From contig JABBOT010000001.1 of NCBI GenBank assembly GCA_016165875.1, positions 40,724,252 to 40,788,251 on the forward strand: 64,000 nucleotides of DNA, given 5' to 3'. The notes beneath the pieces are model-generated. The model was not told where the DNA came from and did not search any database. It saw nothing but the letters and a program-made list of their open reading frames with translations. This document shows positions 1-10,549 of this stretch, piece by piece (position 1 is the stretch's first letter; each line of letters opens with the position of its first letter). Source of the DNA: Acanthopleura granulata. Its lineage: Eukaryota > Mollusca > Polyplacophora > Chitonida > Chitonidae. A program made the translations under genes and the position numbers.

Positions 1-1690
1 GAGATAGTAGAAGACAATCGGCAGGTGTGTAATCAACATCAAAACACTCTTCTCCATGTGCCCTGAGATTTCTACAACACTGGCCAGATACAACACCACC
101 ACCTGAAAAGTGATAAAAACAGTAAACTTAATCTTATTATATCTTATTAATCTTATCATCGCATTGTTTATAGTATATAAGCATGCCCTTGCTTGTGATT
201 TCGAATTCCTGCGCAAAGATTTTGTCTTTGTATGTACGTACTGGCGGCAAATTTAAATGTGTGGTTAAAATCTGTAATAGGCGAGCAGTGACTTTTCATT
301 TTTTGTATTCTTGCTGTTATCCAACGAGTGAAGTTGTTAGGCCTGCAGTAAAGAAATTTTATTCAAGGCATGGTTGTTTTTCGCCATACTCAGGAATATC
401 CCGCGTATATAACTGCGGCCAGGTTTAATTGCGGAAGAAATGGCTTGGCATCACCACACGACAAAAGGGGATAAATACCATCAGTTAAGCAAGCAAGTAA
501 ATACTGATGTAGACTCGAGGCACGAGCTCTATAACGCCGAATATATAGGCAGGTTGAATGTCTTAAGTGGTACATGTGGGATCGTCAGTTTACCCGAAAG
601 TAGTCCGTGACGTCATAGAGCGTGTTGGGTAATACCAAATATTCGTTCATCAGTTCCAGAAGTCGTCTATTCCAAGCATCGGTAACGTGGAGTAACTCCG
701 CCCATGGAAACTGAGTCGAGATAGCAGCGTAGTTTCTGATGAAAACCAAAACAAAACAAAACAAACAAACAGTGATAAACATTGTTGAACGATCGATAGA
801 TCCGAAAACTGATAAGATGTCATGAAATACTTTCCTGATAAACGGATTAATTATTATGAAGTTTAAAAAAAATGATGAGCGATGTTCAGAATGATGTTAT
901 AATCCGAGGTTGCTCAGATGTTGATGAAATTTGCATTAGAAATGACGTGGACGCTCAAATGTCACGTCTGAGACCTGCACAATACTCAACCGTGCGGCAA
1001 TGCGGTCTGGCATTCAGACCGGCCCTCCACTCTTGCGACACGAACCTAACATGGACCAAACTGATAAAACTCCTCCTTGAAAACATATACAGCTGCATTG
1101 ATTTATCACATTTAAGGTAGATTTACAGCTTGGGAATGATATCCCCGAGTGATAACTGCCGGCAAACTGTCCTTAGTCGTTACGCCTTCAAGATGTCGAG
1201 AGTGTTATAAGCAAACCGAGAATGGGTCGTTTTAGATTTGCTATAGGTGAACAACGGAGACTGGAATAATTTAGATAGGCTAAATAGAATGGTATGTAGT
1301 CACCAAGGTTTCCGGACAGAAGTTTTTTTTACAGTTTTAGGCTCATGTTAGGCACATTTCTTGGAGGTGATAGTCCAGTCTAAAAGTCAGAACGCATTGC
1401 CGCAGGTAGGGTGTAGGGCAAGTCTCAGAGCTTTGCTGGAGACCGCGTCATTTCTATTGCAAGTTTCAATGTCTGAGCGACCTCGGACTAAATGATGTGA
1501 CTGCGAAGATGATTAAATACTTTATGGAAAGCCAAACTGATTATAATGAAGTCAGAAAAAACAACATTTGATTGACGAGAAAAAGGACAAGAAGACTATC
1601 CATGGAGGTTTGAGCTTCACATTCTGATGCTGAAATGAACCAACAAAATCAGCCATAACCCAGGTACATAATTATGCGGAAGACAGTAAC
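1..1690. other. Intergenic, no supported gene
   Basis: No frame in this stretch shows a recognisable domain, and the open frames are short. The only visible structure is an A/C-rich simple repeat of AAAAC units at about 738-770. Confidence 0.6.
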
Positions 1691-1699
1691 TACCAGAAA

Positions 1700-1806
1700 A
1701 AATATCTGGCATATTGGAAGGAATGAAATATTTGGCATATTGGTAGAAATGAAATATTTGCCATATTGGAAGGAACTAAATATCTTGCATATTGGTAGGA
1801 ATTACA
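1700..1806. repeat. 26-bp minisatellite, four units
   Basis: The motif aatatytggcatattgg recurs with its start at 1701, 1727, 1753 and 1779, an exact 26-bp period. Units alternate between a form with ttggaagga and a form with ttggtag(a/g)a, so a 52-bp higher-order unit may underlie the array. A reading frame on the minus strand crosses it, but this looks like a by-product of the repeat. Confidence 0.85.
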
Positions 1807-2373
1807 CAGTAAAGCGGATTTTAAATACTTGACGTTAATTCTCGCATTGACTGATACATGCATTATACACAGCAATTTATACTTCAAAATGAGCATCATA
1901 TGATACAATATATACATATCAGTGAACTTGACCTGACCAAGTCTGACCTTTCTGCCCCATCGTCGTCTGTCCCTGCCCCTGGCGATGTTAGGTGGGTATA
2001 GCCTCCTTCCCAACCACTAAACGCCACCGCCAGACACAGAGCCGAAATCGATATGATGTTTACATACATCATGATCCTCCGATCCTTTCATCATCGGGCG
2101 GCACTGAAAACATTATAGCATCATGGATTGTGTGTTCTTATTATGACGTCATGGATTGATGACGTTATGAAGAGCAAAGGGGGTGTCAACTGTGACGTTT
2201 GAATTACATCCCGCGACGCAACAATGAAGTGACGTCAATGCCATCCAAAATCGGGCAACGTCGTACGCCTGGGTTGTTATACGGAATGCAAACATCCACC
2301 CCTTCACGTGACTTTGTTACTTTTTATTCCATTCCCGGTGAAAGAAATTGTGACGCCATGGCCTCACAGAAAT

Positions 2374-3233
2374 ATCCGGATGACGTACTTCCAACATTAT
2401 TAATTATGACTGGTCAAACGCATGTTCTTGATTGACAGTGCGGAAAGGTCTATTCGTCCATCGGACATCTCTTGCCAGTTTCATGAAGCATACTTCGTGC
2501 CAAGTAGCACTCAGCCAAGTGTACTTCATATCTGTACAACATATGTTGCCATGGTAGTGAAGGCTTACTTAAGTACACTTCACGAAACTGGCCCCTGGTA
2601 AGCCTCCGATTGTTGCCAGTTGCTCCTTCATGAAGCTCCTTTATGAGCTCACTATGAAATGACGCCACATTCAGGGAAGTACGATCCCGGTAGAAACTGA
2701 TTTATCGCAATATTGTCAACAGTGCGCTTTAATTAATTTCTAACGTAACAATGGCTAGATGTCAAAAATAACACAAACGCCACTTTACCGATTAAAAAAA
2801 AACATGCCACCTTCCCATATGTGTTTTTGATGACAAATCAAGAATCTCTACTACTTGTGTCAGATAAACTTCTCACGTTGATGGTTTTGAGGTTGGATAT
2901 AGTATGTATATCTATGTTACTTCGAAAGCACGCACAAATGTCTGCAACCAGAAATTGCGATATCAAGGAGTAATCAAAACGATAAAGCGGCCTTAAATTT
3001 TCGGTTCAGTCAATTCAATTTTAACCTTTTGTATTTTTCTCTAATAGCCGAGTTATACACTTTCAGAAAATATCACCTCCGGTATCTTCGGTATCAGCGA
3101 AAGCACTTGTGACATCCTGACACCACAGAAAGACAGAACGTATGTAACTGATGTTTACATCATCCGATTGACGTCATGGAACAACACTGGCATCGCGTGC
3201 ATGTTCTTGAGTGACAGTTCGGAAAAAGGACAG
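2374..3233. repeat. Pair of diverged direct repeats (about 70 bp)
   Basis: The stretches at 2374-2448 and 3167-3233 share an ordered series of blocks: atccg, tgacgt, gcatgttcttga, tgacag and cggaaa. They look like diverged copies of one sequence about 790 bp apart. CRE-like TGACGTCA sites also occur nearby, for example near 2143. No function is assigned. Confidence 0.45.
2474..2592. mobile_element. Small palindromic MITE-like element
   Basis: The left arm (2474-2495) begins gccagtttcatgaag. The right arm (2571-2592), read on the opposite strand, begins gccagtttcgtgaag. The arms match at most of about 22 positions and enclose about 75 bp, so the unit could fold into a hairpin. There is no coding capacity and I see no clear target-site duplication, so the class is unknown. 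Confidence 0.55.
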
Positions 3234-4280
3234 CACTAAAGCTGAATATTCATGAGTTTATGCATATCGCAAAATAGTTCAGAAAAATGCGATTTTCCAA
3301 CCCAATTTGTCTTCTCTTGCTTATATGTAAGCCTACAGCATGCTAAACTACTTTATTAATTCAAGGCATAAAAAAGTCACACTATACAACTTCTCCGGTA
3401 TAGTCTGTTCAGGCCTATCGACATATTGACGATAACGACATTTCGATAGAACATAGAACAAAGAACAGACTAAAACAATGTATGCCCAATGTCGCCCAGG
3501 CTCTGCGTTTGACTTTGCCAAAGAGGTGAGAGATCCACGTATTTCTTACCACGCTCGCACAAAATTATTCAGTGATCGATTCACTGATCGATAACACTGT
3601 ACTCACTAATATTTCACTTTCATAGTTTACAGAATGCCCTTCCTGGAGTAAAGTCTTGGCATTTTGCAAGTTAGTAGTAAACTTTCTCATAAGTTAAGCA
3701 GAGATATTTACCTGCTGAGCGAGCTCATTGTATATGCTATATTAGTGAAAGGCAATACGGGAGTTTCGAGTTCGAACTATTTCATCTCCAAAGGCCAGAA
3801 AAGCCCTACTGTACCATGTGACCTGTCAAAGATGTTAGGCAACCATTTCTGATTACACTTTCTATAACATTGGCGTGCAAGAAAAGTTAAAAAAAAAAGT
3901 TATTTAGACCAGAAGTTCGATGGGGAGAATTACGGAGCTGGAAGTTTTTTAAATCTAAAATGCCCCTGATTGAAGGAGTTGTGGTTTGTGGCTCCCTAAC
4001 ATGGCGAGACAGGTGATCGGTAAATTAAAATGAACAAAAATTACCTCATATTTATGACAAGTCACATGACACAGTTGAACTCTTTTCACTTTCTGCGACT
4101 AAAGAGTTCGAATTCGAAACTCCCCTATTAAACTTCATGTCAGGTCACTCCAAGGGTAACACGAGCTGTCATCAAGTCTCCGAGAACAGCAGAACCAATG
4201 GAATATTACCAAGACTTGCTTGTCCAAATCTGTGACTGAACCAACGTCTTCTGTGTTCGAGAAAGTGAAATATAAAAGGT
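2600..4280. other. Intergenic, no supported gene
   Basis: Apart from the second copy of the direct repeat at 3167-3233, I see only short open frames with no recognisable domain and a few homopolymer runs. Confidence 0.55.
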
Positions 4281-4284
4281 TATA

Positions 4285-4484
4285 ACATGCAGAAAAGCAG
4301 CAGAGCAGTGACGTCAGTGTGATAGCAAATGGTCGGACATAATTAGTGAAATACGGCTTCTTGTTAATTTACCTCAAGGCAAAACTGCAGCATGAGAAGT
4401 TAAAGCAGGCAGCGACGACAGAGACTGGTCGCGCGTAACCGGTGAAATATGGCTTCTTGTCAGTTTACCTCAGTTAGGGAAAGA
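4285..4484. repeat. Two tandem ~99-bp units of a dispersed repeat
   Basis: The block gtgaaatayggcttcttgt followed by an ayctca-containing segment occurs near 4344 and again near 4442. Both are preceded by a similar gcag-rich stretch. A related block (ggtgaaatcctgcc, then cttgtcaatttacctcag) occurs near 23985 and near 35770, inside both copies of the segmental duplication. This is therefore a dispersed family of unknown type. Confidence 0.5.
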
Positions 4485-4489
4485 CTAGT

Positions 4490-5930
4490 GTTTAAATCCG
4501 AACTCCTAGAAGATGAAGACCTAATATATCTGAACACAGTATGGAAGAATCTTGGCGGGGCTTCCCCTTTCCTTACCTTTAACGATCACGTGCCGTTTTA
4601 TAACTTATTTTTGTCGCACGATCCATATTGCAAAAAATGCTAACTCGTCATTGGTTTAGGCTAGCAACCTGAAAGATGCGTTGTCAAACCTGTGTTGTCC
4701 GTTAGATAACAGATTCAGATAATAAACAATGTTGCTCACACGCGGGACTGAGTTCGCGGGTGAATGCGATACCTCTGTTTCTTCACGAAACGCCGGTACA
4801 AACCTGTTCACTAATACAGACCATATCAAAGATCACATAACGGTATTCTTCCTGTTTAGACTGAAGATGTTAACACCACAATAGATAAAAATTAAGTCAA
4901 ATTTGAGATCTCAAAAAATGTGAATCATGTTGAATTCTGTACTATATGTTTGTAGGAAATCCTGCAAGATAGTGACAATACTCTTCAAATATTCATTTTT
5001 TTTTTACTCTGATCAGTTTGATGGGCAGAGAAAACCGGGCATAATACGCTAAGAGGCGTCCAAGATGCGAGACAGAGGCGAACGAGCGGCGAGCGAAGGA
5101 TCAATCAATACATCAATATACCAGTATCTGCTGAACTGTTAGCCCGATATTCATTCAATCTCTGGTATTTAAATTTAAATTGTAGAAATTCCTGATTTCA
5201 AGCAAATCGTTTAAATAGAAAGGATTAGTAATGAAATGGACTCATATAAAAAGAATTGGCATTTTATGTTGTATAGGTGAAATTAATTCTGAGGCATGTC
5301 AATTCCAGAAGGTGGACCAACTTATACAATACACTAGTAGTGTACCCAACCCGAAAGTCCCTAAATCAGTGAAAAATGCACGATTCAAGCAGCATCTAGT
5401 GACATTTAGAAGAATCTATGATAACAGAATTGAATAGTGCCTCTTTTCATACCACAAAATGTTTATCATGATATTTTTTTCTGATTTCCATATGGCCACG
5501 CGGCTGTGAAATGCCTTAGCTTATGCTATGTCAAATATTCTCCCAGTCTCCCAGTCCCGGAAGAACCGTATCACTTAAGATATCATCCGAATTTTCATGA
5601 ACACGCGCCGAAGTGGAAAGAACTCAGCTTTTTCAGATCGAGGTTAAGTGTCGTGTGGGTTTCCACTGCGGAGAAAACTTTTCTTCACGGTATAAACATT
5701 TTCGCCGCGGTGGAAACTTTTTTGCCGTTTTTCGAAGTTTATCGCTGAGTTTATCAGTTACGTCCAAAATATGTGCGTGTTTCTGTGAATTCACTTTTGC
5801 GTATACTTTAAACCCTTTGCTCTTAATGATTTCAATGAAGTTGTCACTAGACAAACATATGATTCACGAAAAATGACAAGAAAATGTTTGAAATTTCGAA
5901 TGCCACTCACAGACTACCGTATGGGCACTC
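4490..5930. other. Intergenic, no supported gene; one small hairpin
   Basis: Short frames occur at 5231-5437 and 5506-5876, but none has a recognisable domain. A small imperfect hairpin is visible: gtttccactgcgg at 5659-5671 pairs with ccgcggtggaaac at 5705-5717. Confidence 0.5.
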
Positions 5931-5934
5931 ACTA

Positions 5935-6200
5935 ACTCAGCGAGTATCTAGTCGCCGAAACCGCCATGAGGTCGCATGATCGAATCCGTCGACGGCTGTA
6001 TCAGCTGCAGTTTTAACTGCAGAGGCTAGTGAGGCACCTGGCGAAGGTGGATGGTGTACACCAGGCCCTCTGGTTTCCTCCATCCATATAAACCCGATTT
6101 AACCTGTGGAGAGCACTATTCTTATATAGCCTATGTTATAATGCACCCCTGGAACGGATCGGTGCTATAGTTATTTTTATAACCCAGCGACTTGATTGTT
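5935..6200 (+). mobile_element. Very degenerate tRNA-like SINE relic
   Basis: A box-B-like sequence (gatcgaatcc) near 5978 is followed by a segment with ggtttcctccatccatataa. That resembles the body of the SINEs elsewhere in this window. The copy is badly decayed and its ends cannot be set, so this is a tentative assignment. Confidence 0.35.
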
Positions 6201-6430
6201 GTGTACTTATAACTAGACCGTTCTGGGACAACATCCCTAGAACATGTATACTTCTGTTTAGTAGAGCATCAGACCTATAATGCTACACGATTTGCCCAAA
6301 CCTAGACTGTTATAAAATTTTTCTTAAAATTACATCTAAAAGTCCTGGCAATAAACTGCCAGGTGGTTTCACTGGAAAATAACGGTCAAAATGGCCGCAG
6401 TATCATCGGTGTGAAATGATATGCGGATCC

Positions 6431-6556
6431 CACACAAATTACGTGTTTCCCCCAGGCTCTGTCCAGTTTCCTTTCACCATAATGCTGGCCGCTGTCGAAT
6501 AAGCGAAATATTCTTGAGTACGGCGTATAACACCAATCATATAAATAAATAAATCA
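6431..6556 (+). mobile_element. 5'-truncated SINE, family 1
   Basis: This is only the 3' part of the family-1 SINE: cgtgtttcccccaggctc, the gaaatattcttgagtacgg core, then a short aaataaat tail. It lies head-on to the fuller copy at 6690-7013 with about 130 bp between them, so the two form an inverted pair that could fold. Confidence 0.8.
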
Positions 6557-6689
6557 AATGACGTGTTTCTCATGTTACGAGTGTTTTACCACCAAAGTCA
6601 CTGAGTCAGTGTGGCAAGACACTGACTTCCTACAGTGTAGTCATAAATGTATTAACCGAGGCACTTGTTCTGCCAGTGTGCTATTATTT

Positions 6690-7013
6690 TATTTATTTAT
6701 TTATTTGATTGGTGTTTTACGCCGTACTCAAGAATATTTCACTTATACGACGGCGGCCAGCATTATGGTGAAAGGAAACTGGACAGAGCCTGGGGGAAAC
6801 ACGTAATTGTGGGAGGAAACCGGGGAGAGCAAAGCCTGGGGGAAACCCACGACCATCCGCAGGTTGCGGGTAGACCTTCCCACATACGGCCGGAGAGGAA
6901 GCCAGCATGAGATGGGCTTGAACTCACAGCGACCGCAATGGTGGGAGGCTTCGGTCATTGTGCTGAATTAGCGCGCTAGCCGACTGTGGCACGGAGCCTC
7001 CCACTCTTCCCCC
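6690..7013 (-). mobile_element. Near full-length tRNA-derived SINE, family 1, with TSD
   Basis: On the minus strand the element starts with a tRNA-like head. Its box A is TGCCACAGTCGG (6980-6991) and its box B is GAGTTCAAGCCC (6914-6925). The body continues to the conserved core and an (AAAT)n tail. A perfect 10-bp direct repeat, gctattattt, flanks it at 6680-6689 and 7014-7023 and defines the ends. Pol III promoter boxes plus a target-site duplication support a retroposed SINE, moved by a LINE in trans. The copy has no coding capacity. Confidence 0.88.
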
Positions 7014-7029
7014 GCTATTATTTCAAGTG

Positions 7030-8635
7030 TTAATTCAGTCCGAAGCAGACAAGTCTAATATAACAATTTTCCAGTATTTCTATCAACATATTTGTGATCT
7101 TTACAAAGTATTTTCTTTATCAATCTGTTTTGGAACGGTATTATGGTCTTGAAATAAAAACTTTGAATATTTGCGGTGCAAAAAGTTTTAAAACGAAGCG
7201 GATCTAGTGTGATAGAAACAGGTAAATAAGGATGAAATACAAACCCTTTGCTTTTAAGGAAGGATGTTTCCACATGGGTTCTAATATCGCTGACAAACTA
7301 AGCGAGCGATGAGTTCTAATCCTGTAGCCTATGGCTGATAGATGTCACTTTAAGAACCTACAGGGTGTAATGGGACTTTCGCTGGCCCTGTCCTGCAGAA
7401 TGACTGGCCCTATGAGATTGAATCCACTACGTGCTGGACTATCAACGAGCATTGGCTTCTAGTGGACTTTCCCTGATTCTCTGAAGGTAAAATACTGATG
7501 GAAAAGCGACAGATCACATAAATCAATAGATAAAATGATATTTCCGTAGAAACCACCTTCGGCAAAATAAAGGACTGTTTTAAAAGAAAATGCATTTTTG
7601 CCATAAAAATTGATGTAGTTTTGCATAAATGTTTAACGTTTGAAAAAAACATGACCAGCTTTGAAAAAATGCCGTCAATACTTTCAAGTGGTAATGTTTT
7701 TTATCTTAAAACTAGACGGCAAGATATTTTCAAACTAGCCAATTCTTATTTCAAAGGTGGAATATATTTTACAACTAGCTAATTTTTACTTCGGAATTGG
7801 TTTTTGTTTTCAAATTTGCACTAAAAATAGGTTCTACAGTTAATTCTTAATGGACTACTCAGCCTTTCATGATGTCATTTTTTTACTTTTAAAAATCATG
7901 GTAGCCTGTTAAAACAGGTTACGGATATGGTACAAGGTATTTAGGGGCATAGAATTTCGGAGAGAGAGAACGTCTCTTTGATATGTGCCGGACAAACATC
8001 CCAGCTTAAAGCTGCTGCCTGACCAGCGTGTGCCGGATTCGATCCACTAATCTCAGTGCAATGCGGTGTGAACATTGTGCCGGTACAGTATATAGCTGAC
8101 CTAAATTTGCCACGAAGCAGTCTCATGTACATCAGTGTATAGTTAAGATGTCATGAATGATTATTACCTGGCAACAGGTGTAGAAATGTTAAAGTCCTCA
8201 AATGATTTTGTTCTATGCACGAACTGTTTCTCTTAACGTGTATATAAGTGAAATACTGTTAATACAGCGTAAAATACCGATCAAATTTAGCGCGTTAGAG
8301 CTTATATGCCTATATGCTGTACCGGTCACACTAAAGTTAACATGAATAACTTAATGGATGTACTAAAGTGTTATGGTTGCCTGGTCTGCCAGATATTATG
8401 ATTCTAAAATGTACCCGTCAAATGCCATGAAATCACGTGTGTTTATGTGTGGCAGCCTCAACTCCAAATAAAATCCACTTCTATTTATTCAGGTCAGGTG
8501 TTTTGAGGTCAGAAAGTAGGACAAATGCAGATCAGCGCTCGCTGGTCCGGGTAACAACAACACCAAGTATGTCATAAGCTACGAAAATAGCCCCGGCCCC
8601 TCGACGGTGCTTATTCATCCAAGAACTTGTGCACA
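7030..8635. other. Region upstream of the P450 gene; no gene seen
   Basis: No coding domain is recognised. The notable structure is the degenerate array at 7652-7815. The last few hundred bases presumably contain the promoter of the P450 gene at 8717. Confidence 0.5.
7652..7815. repeat. Degenerate ~20-24-bp array (attttcaaactag type)
   Basis: Loose units of the form t-rich run, ttcaaa, then ctag/tgg repeat across this stretch, for example tattttcaaactagcc and cttatttcaaaggtgg. The same motif builds a clearer array at 54568-54789. Units are too diverged for a fixed period. Confidence 0.5.
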
Positions 8636-8639
8636 TACG

Positions 8640-8646
8640 TATATAG
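8640..8646 (+). promoter_or_regulatory. Possible TATA box of the P450 gene
   Basis: TATATAG lies 77 bases before the chosen ATG of the P450 gene, a plausible spacing for a short 5' leader. Only the motif and its position support this; short AT-rich motifs are common here. Confidence 0.3.
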
Positions 8647-8716
8647 TAATAGTGTTCTGTCACAGAGCTTGACAGGCGCACAGCTCTGTAGCGTCGCCGA
8701 TATCGAGGCACGCAAG

Positions 8717-10249
8717 ATGGCGGGTGGACTTGTTGATACACTGGCGGCATATCCTACGTATATATTTTTCACGTTTGCAGCCGTATGCGCTGGTATACTC
8801 TGGTTGTATAGTCGCCAAGAAGACAGCAAATATCCTCCTGGCCCCTGGGGATTACCTCTGGTGGGACACATTCCTTTCCTGGGGAGAAATCCCATCCCTA
8901 AGCTCGAGCAGTACAGGCAGCAGTATGGAGACGTCTACAGTCTAAGACTGGGAAGTTGCCGTGCGGTGGTTCTGAATGGGCTGCGGACGATAAAGACAGC
9001 CCTGACCCGGCGACCAGACGAGTTCGGGGCCAGACCCGATCTGTACAGTTTCAAGCTCATAAGTGACCGTCAGAATGGTAACGTAGGCCTGAGCGTTCCG
9101 TTTGGTCCTCGATATAAAATGCTGCGGAAGATCACGAATAATGCTCTTCGCACATTCGCTAACTACAGAACGAATCCCGTCGAGGACATCATCACTGAGG
9201 AGGGAAACAAACTGGTGGGTTATTTCCTATCAAATGCTAAAACTGCGTTCGATCCACGTCACGAAATCTCATTGAGCGTTGGCAGCGTCATTTATCAGAT
9301 TTTGTTCGGGAGAGATGCCAAAATTCGAGAAGACAGGAACTACTGTGCCATGATCAAGTCGGGAAGAGATTTTGTGGAATTTGCCACTGTCGGAAATCCT
9401 GTCGATATTATGCCGTGGACTCGTTTTTTCTTTCAAGGTAGAACGAAAAAATTCTTAAGCATAATCGATACCCCTTACAAAGTTTTGTCAATACAAAGCG
9501 CGCATCATCAGGCGACATATGACTCTGACAGCTTGCGTGATGTGATGGACACTCTTCTCAAAACCGCAGCTGAAGTTTCTCAAGAGGAGGGAGGAAATCT
9601 GAGCCTGACCCATGACCTGGTGATGTCAGTAACGGTGGACTTACTGGGAGCCGGTGTGGACACGGTAGCCACCTCCCTGTTGTGGGCAATTTTCTTCATG
9701 GCCAGTAACCCGGAGGTACAAAAGCACGTTAAGAGAGAAATTGAAGAAGAAATCGGTTTGAGCCGTCCCCCAACAATGGAAGACAAGAAACACTTGCCAT
9801 TTGTAGAGGCCACCATTCTGGAAATAATGCGATTGGCGTGCATAACACCTCTATCTGTTCCACGCCAGACCACTGTGGATGTGGAACTAGAAGAATACAG
9901 GATTCCTAAGGGCACGTTTGTAATGGTCAACCAGCAGTCGACGTGTATGGATCCGGAGATTTGGGGAGATCCGAAACAGTTCCGTCCTGAGCGATTCCTT
10001 ACAGAAGACGAGAGCGGAAAGACAACTATCAACACCGGATTGGCCGAGAGTTTCATGGTGTTCGGGGCAGGCAGGCGGCGCTGCATTGGAGAGTTTCTTG
10101 CTAAGATAGAGTTCTTTCTGTTCTTCACACTGCTGATGCAAAGATGTTCGTTTTCACAGTCTCCTGACGAGAAATTATCTCCTGAACGGGAATTTGGGTT
10201 GACTGTGAAGCCAAAAGCCTTTAAGATCATTGCTACTGAGAGGGGTTAG
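8717..10249 (+). CDS. Cytochrome P450, clan 2 (CYP1/CYP17-like), intronless
   Basis: A 510-residue monooxygenase, the usual length for microsomal P450s. It uses heme iron, O2 and electrons from cytochrome P450 reductase to oxidise lipophilic substrates at the ER membrane. A hydrophobic anchor (about 10-31) is followed by the proline-rich hinge YPPGPWGLPLVG (39-50). The I-helix motif AGVDT (312-316) activates oxygen, ExxR is E369-R372, and FRPERF spans 422-427. The heme loop is FGAGRRRCIG (449-458), with C456 as the axial cysteine ligand. The usual C-helix Trp is Tyr133. The frame is open further upstream, but without an ATG before 8717. That ATG has A at -3 and G at +4 and places the anchor at the N terminus. 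The frame is unbroken, so the coding region has no intron. The sequence around the heme (CIGEFLAKIEFFLF) points to clan 2; the substrate is unknown. Confidence 0.95.
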   Translation: MAGGLVDTLAAYPTYIFFTFAAVCAGILWLYSRQEDSKYPPGPWGLPLVGHIPFLGRNPIPKLEQYRQQYGDVYSLRLGSCRAVVLNGLRTIKTALTRRPDEFGARPDLYSFKLISDRQNGNVGLSVPFGPRYKMLRKITNNALRTFANYRTNPVEDIITEEGNKLVGYFLSNAKTAFDPRHEISLSVGSVIYQILFGRDAKIREDRNYCAMIKSGRDFVEFATVGNPVDIMPWTRFFFQGRTKKFLSIIDTPYKVLSIQSAHHQATYDSDSLRDVMDTLLKTAAEVSQEEGGNLSLTHDLVMSVTVDLLGAGVDTVATSLLWAIFFMASNPEVQKHVKREIEEEIGLSRPPTMEDKKHLPFVEATILEIMRLACITPLSVPRQTTVDVELEEYRIPKGTFVMVNQQSTCMDPEIWGDPKQFRPERFLTEDESGKTTINTGLAESFMVFGAGRRRCIGEFLAKIEFFLFFTLLMQRCSFSQSPDEKLSPEREFGLTVKPKAFKIIATERG

Positions 10250-10538
10250 GCAGGTCTTGCTAAGTGAACCAATGTCTGGGTTTTATTTCGTTAAACCTTT
10301 AGAACTAGTTTTGACTGCCAGATCTTATCCATTAAGCTTGGAATTTGATGAATGGCATATTTTATTACGTGTGTTTACAACATATAAACACTCATCTATC
10401 AGAATTGGCATTCATACATATATGTACGCTTAAGAATGAACTTTTCAAGTTAACGTGTTCAAATAGAAGTGCCCTATTATCAGTATTTGACGAGCACTCT
10501 CTGTCTTTGATCAGGACAATCTTTAGTTAACCATGCAT

Positions 10539-10544
10539 AATAAA
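10539..10544 (+). terminator. Candidate polyadenylation signal of the P450 gene
   Basis: The first clear AATAAA after the P450 stop codon, about 290 bases downstream. The position fits a short 3' UTR. No transcript evidence is available. Confidence 0.45.
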
Positions 10545-10549
10545 TGAGC

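Noticed and set aside
738..770. CRISPR-like or regulatory array
   Set aside because: It is a simple AAAAC repeat. The window is eukaryotic and no spacer-repeat structure exists.
9580..10230. 216-codon frame on the minus strand
   Set aside because: It is antisense to the P450 coding region, whose motifs establish the true strand.
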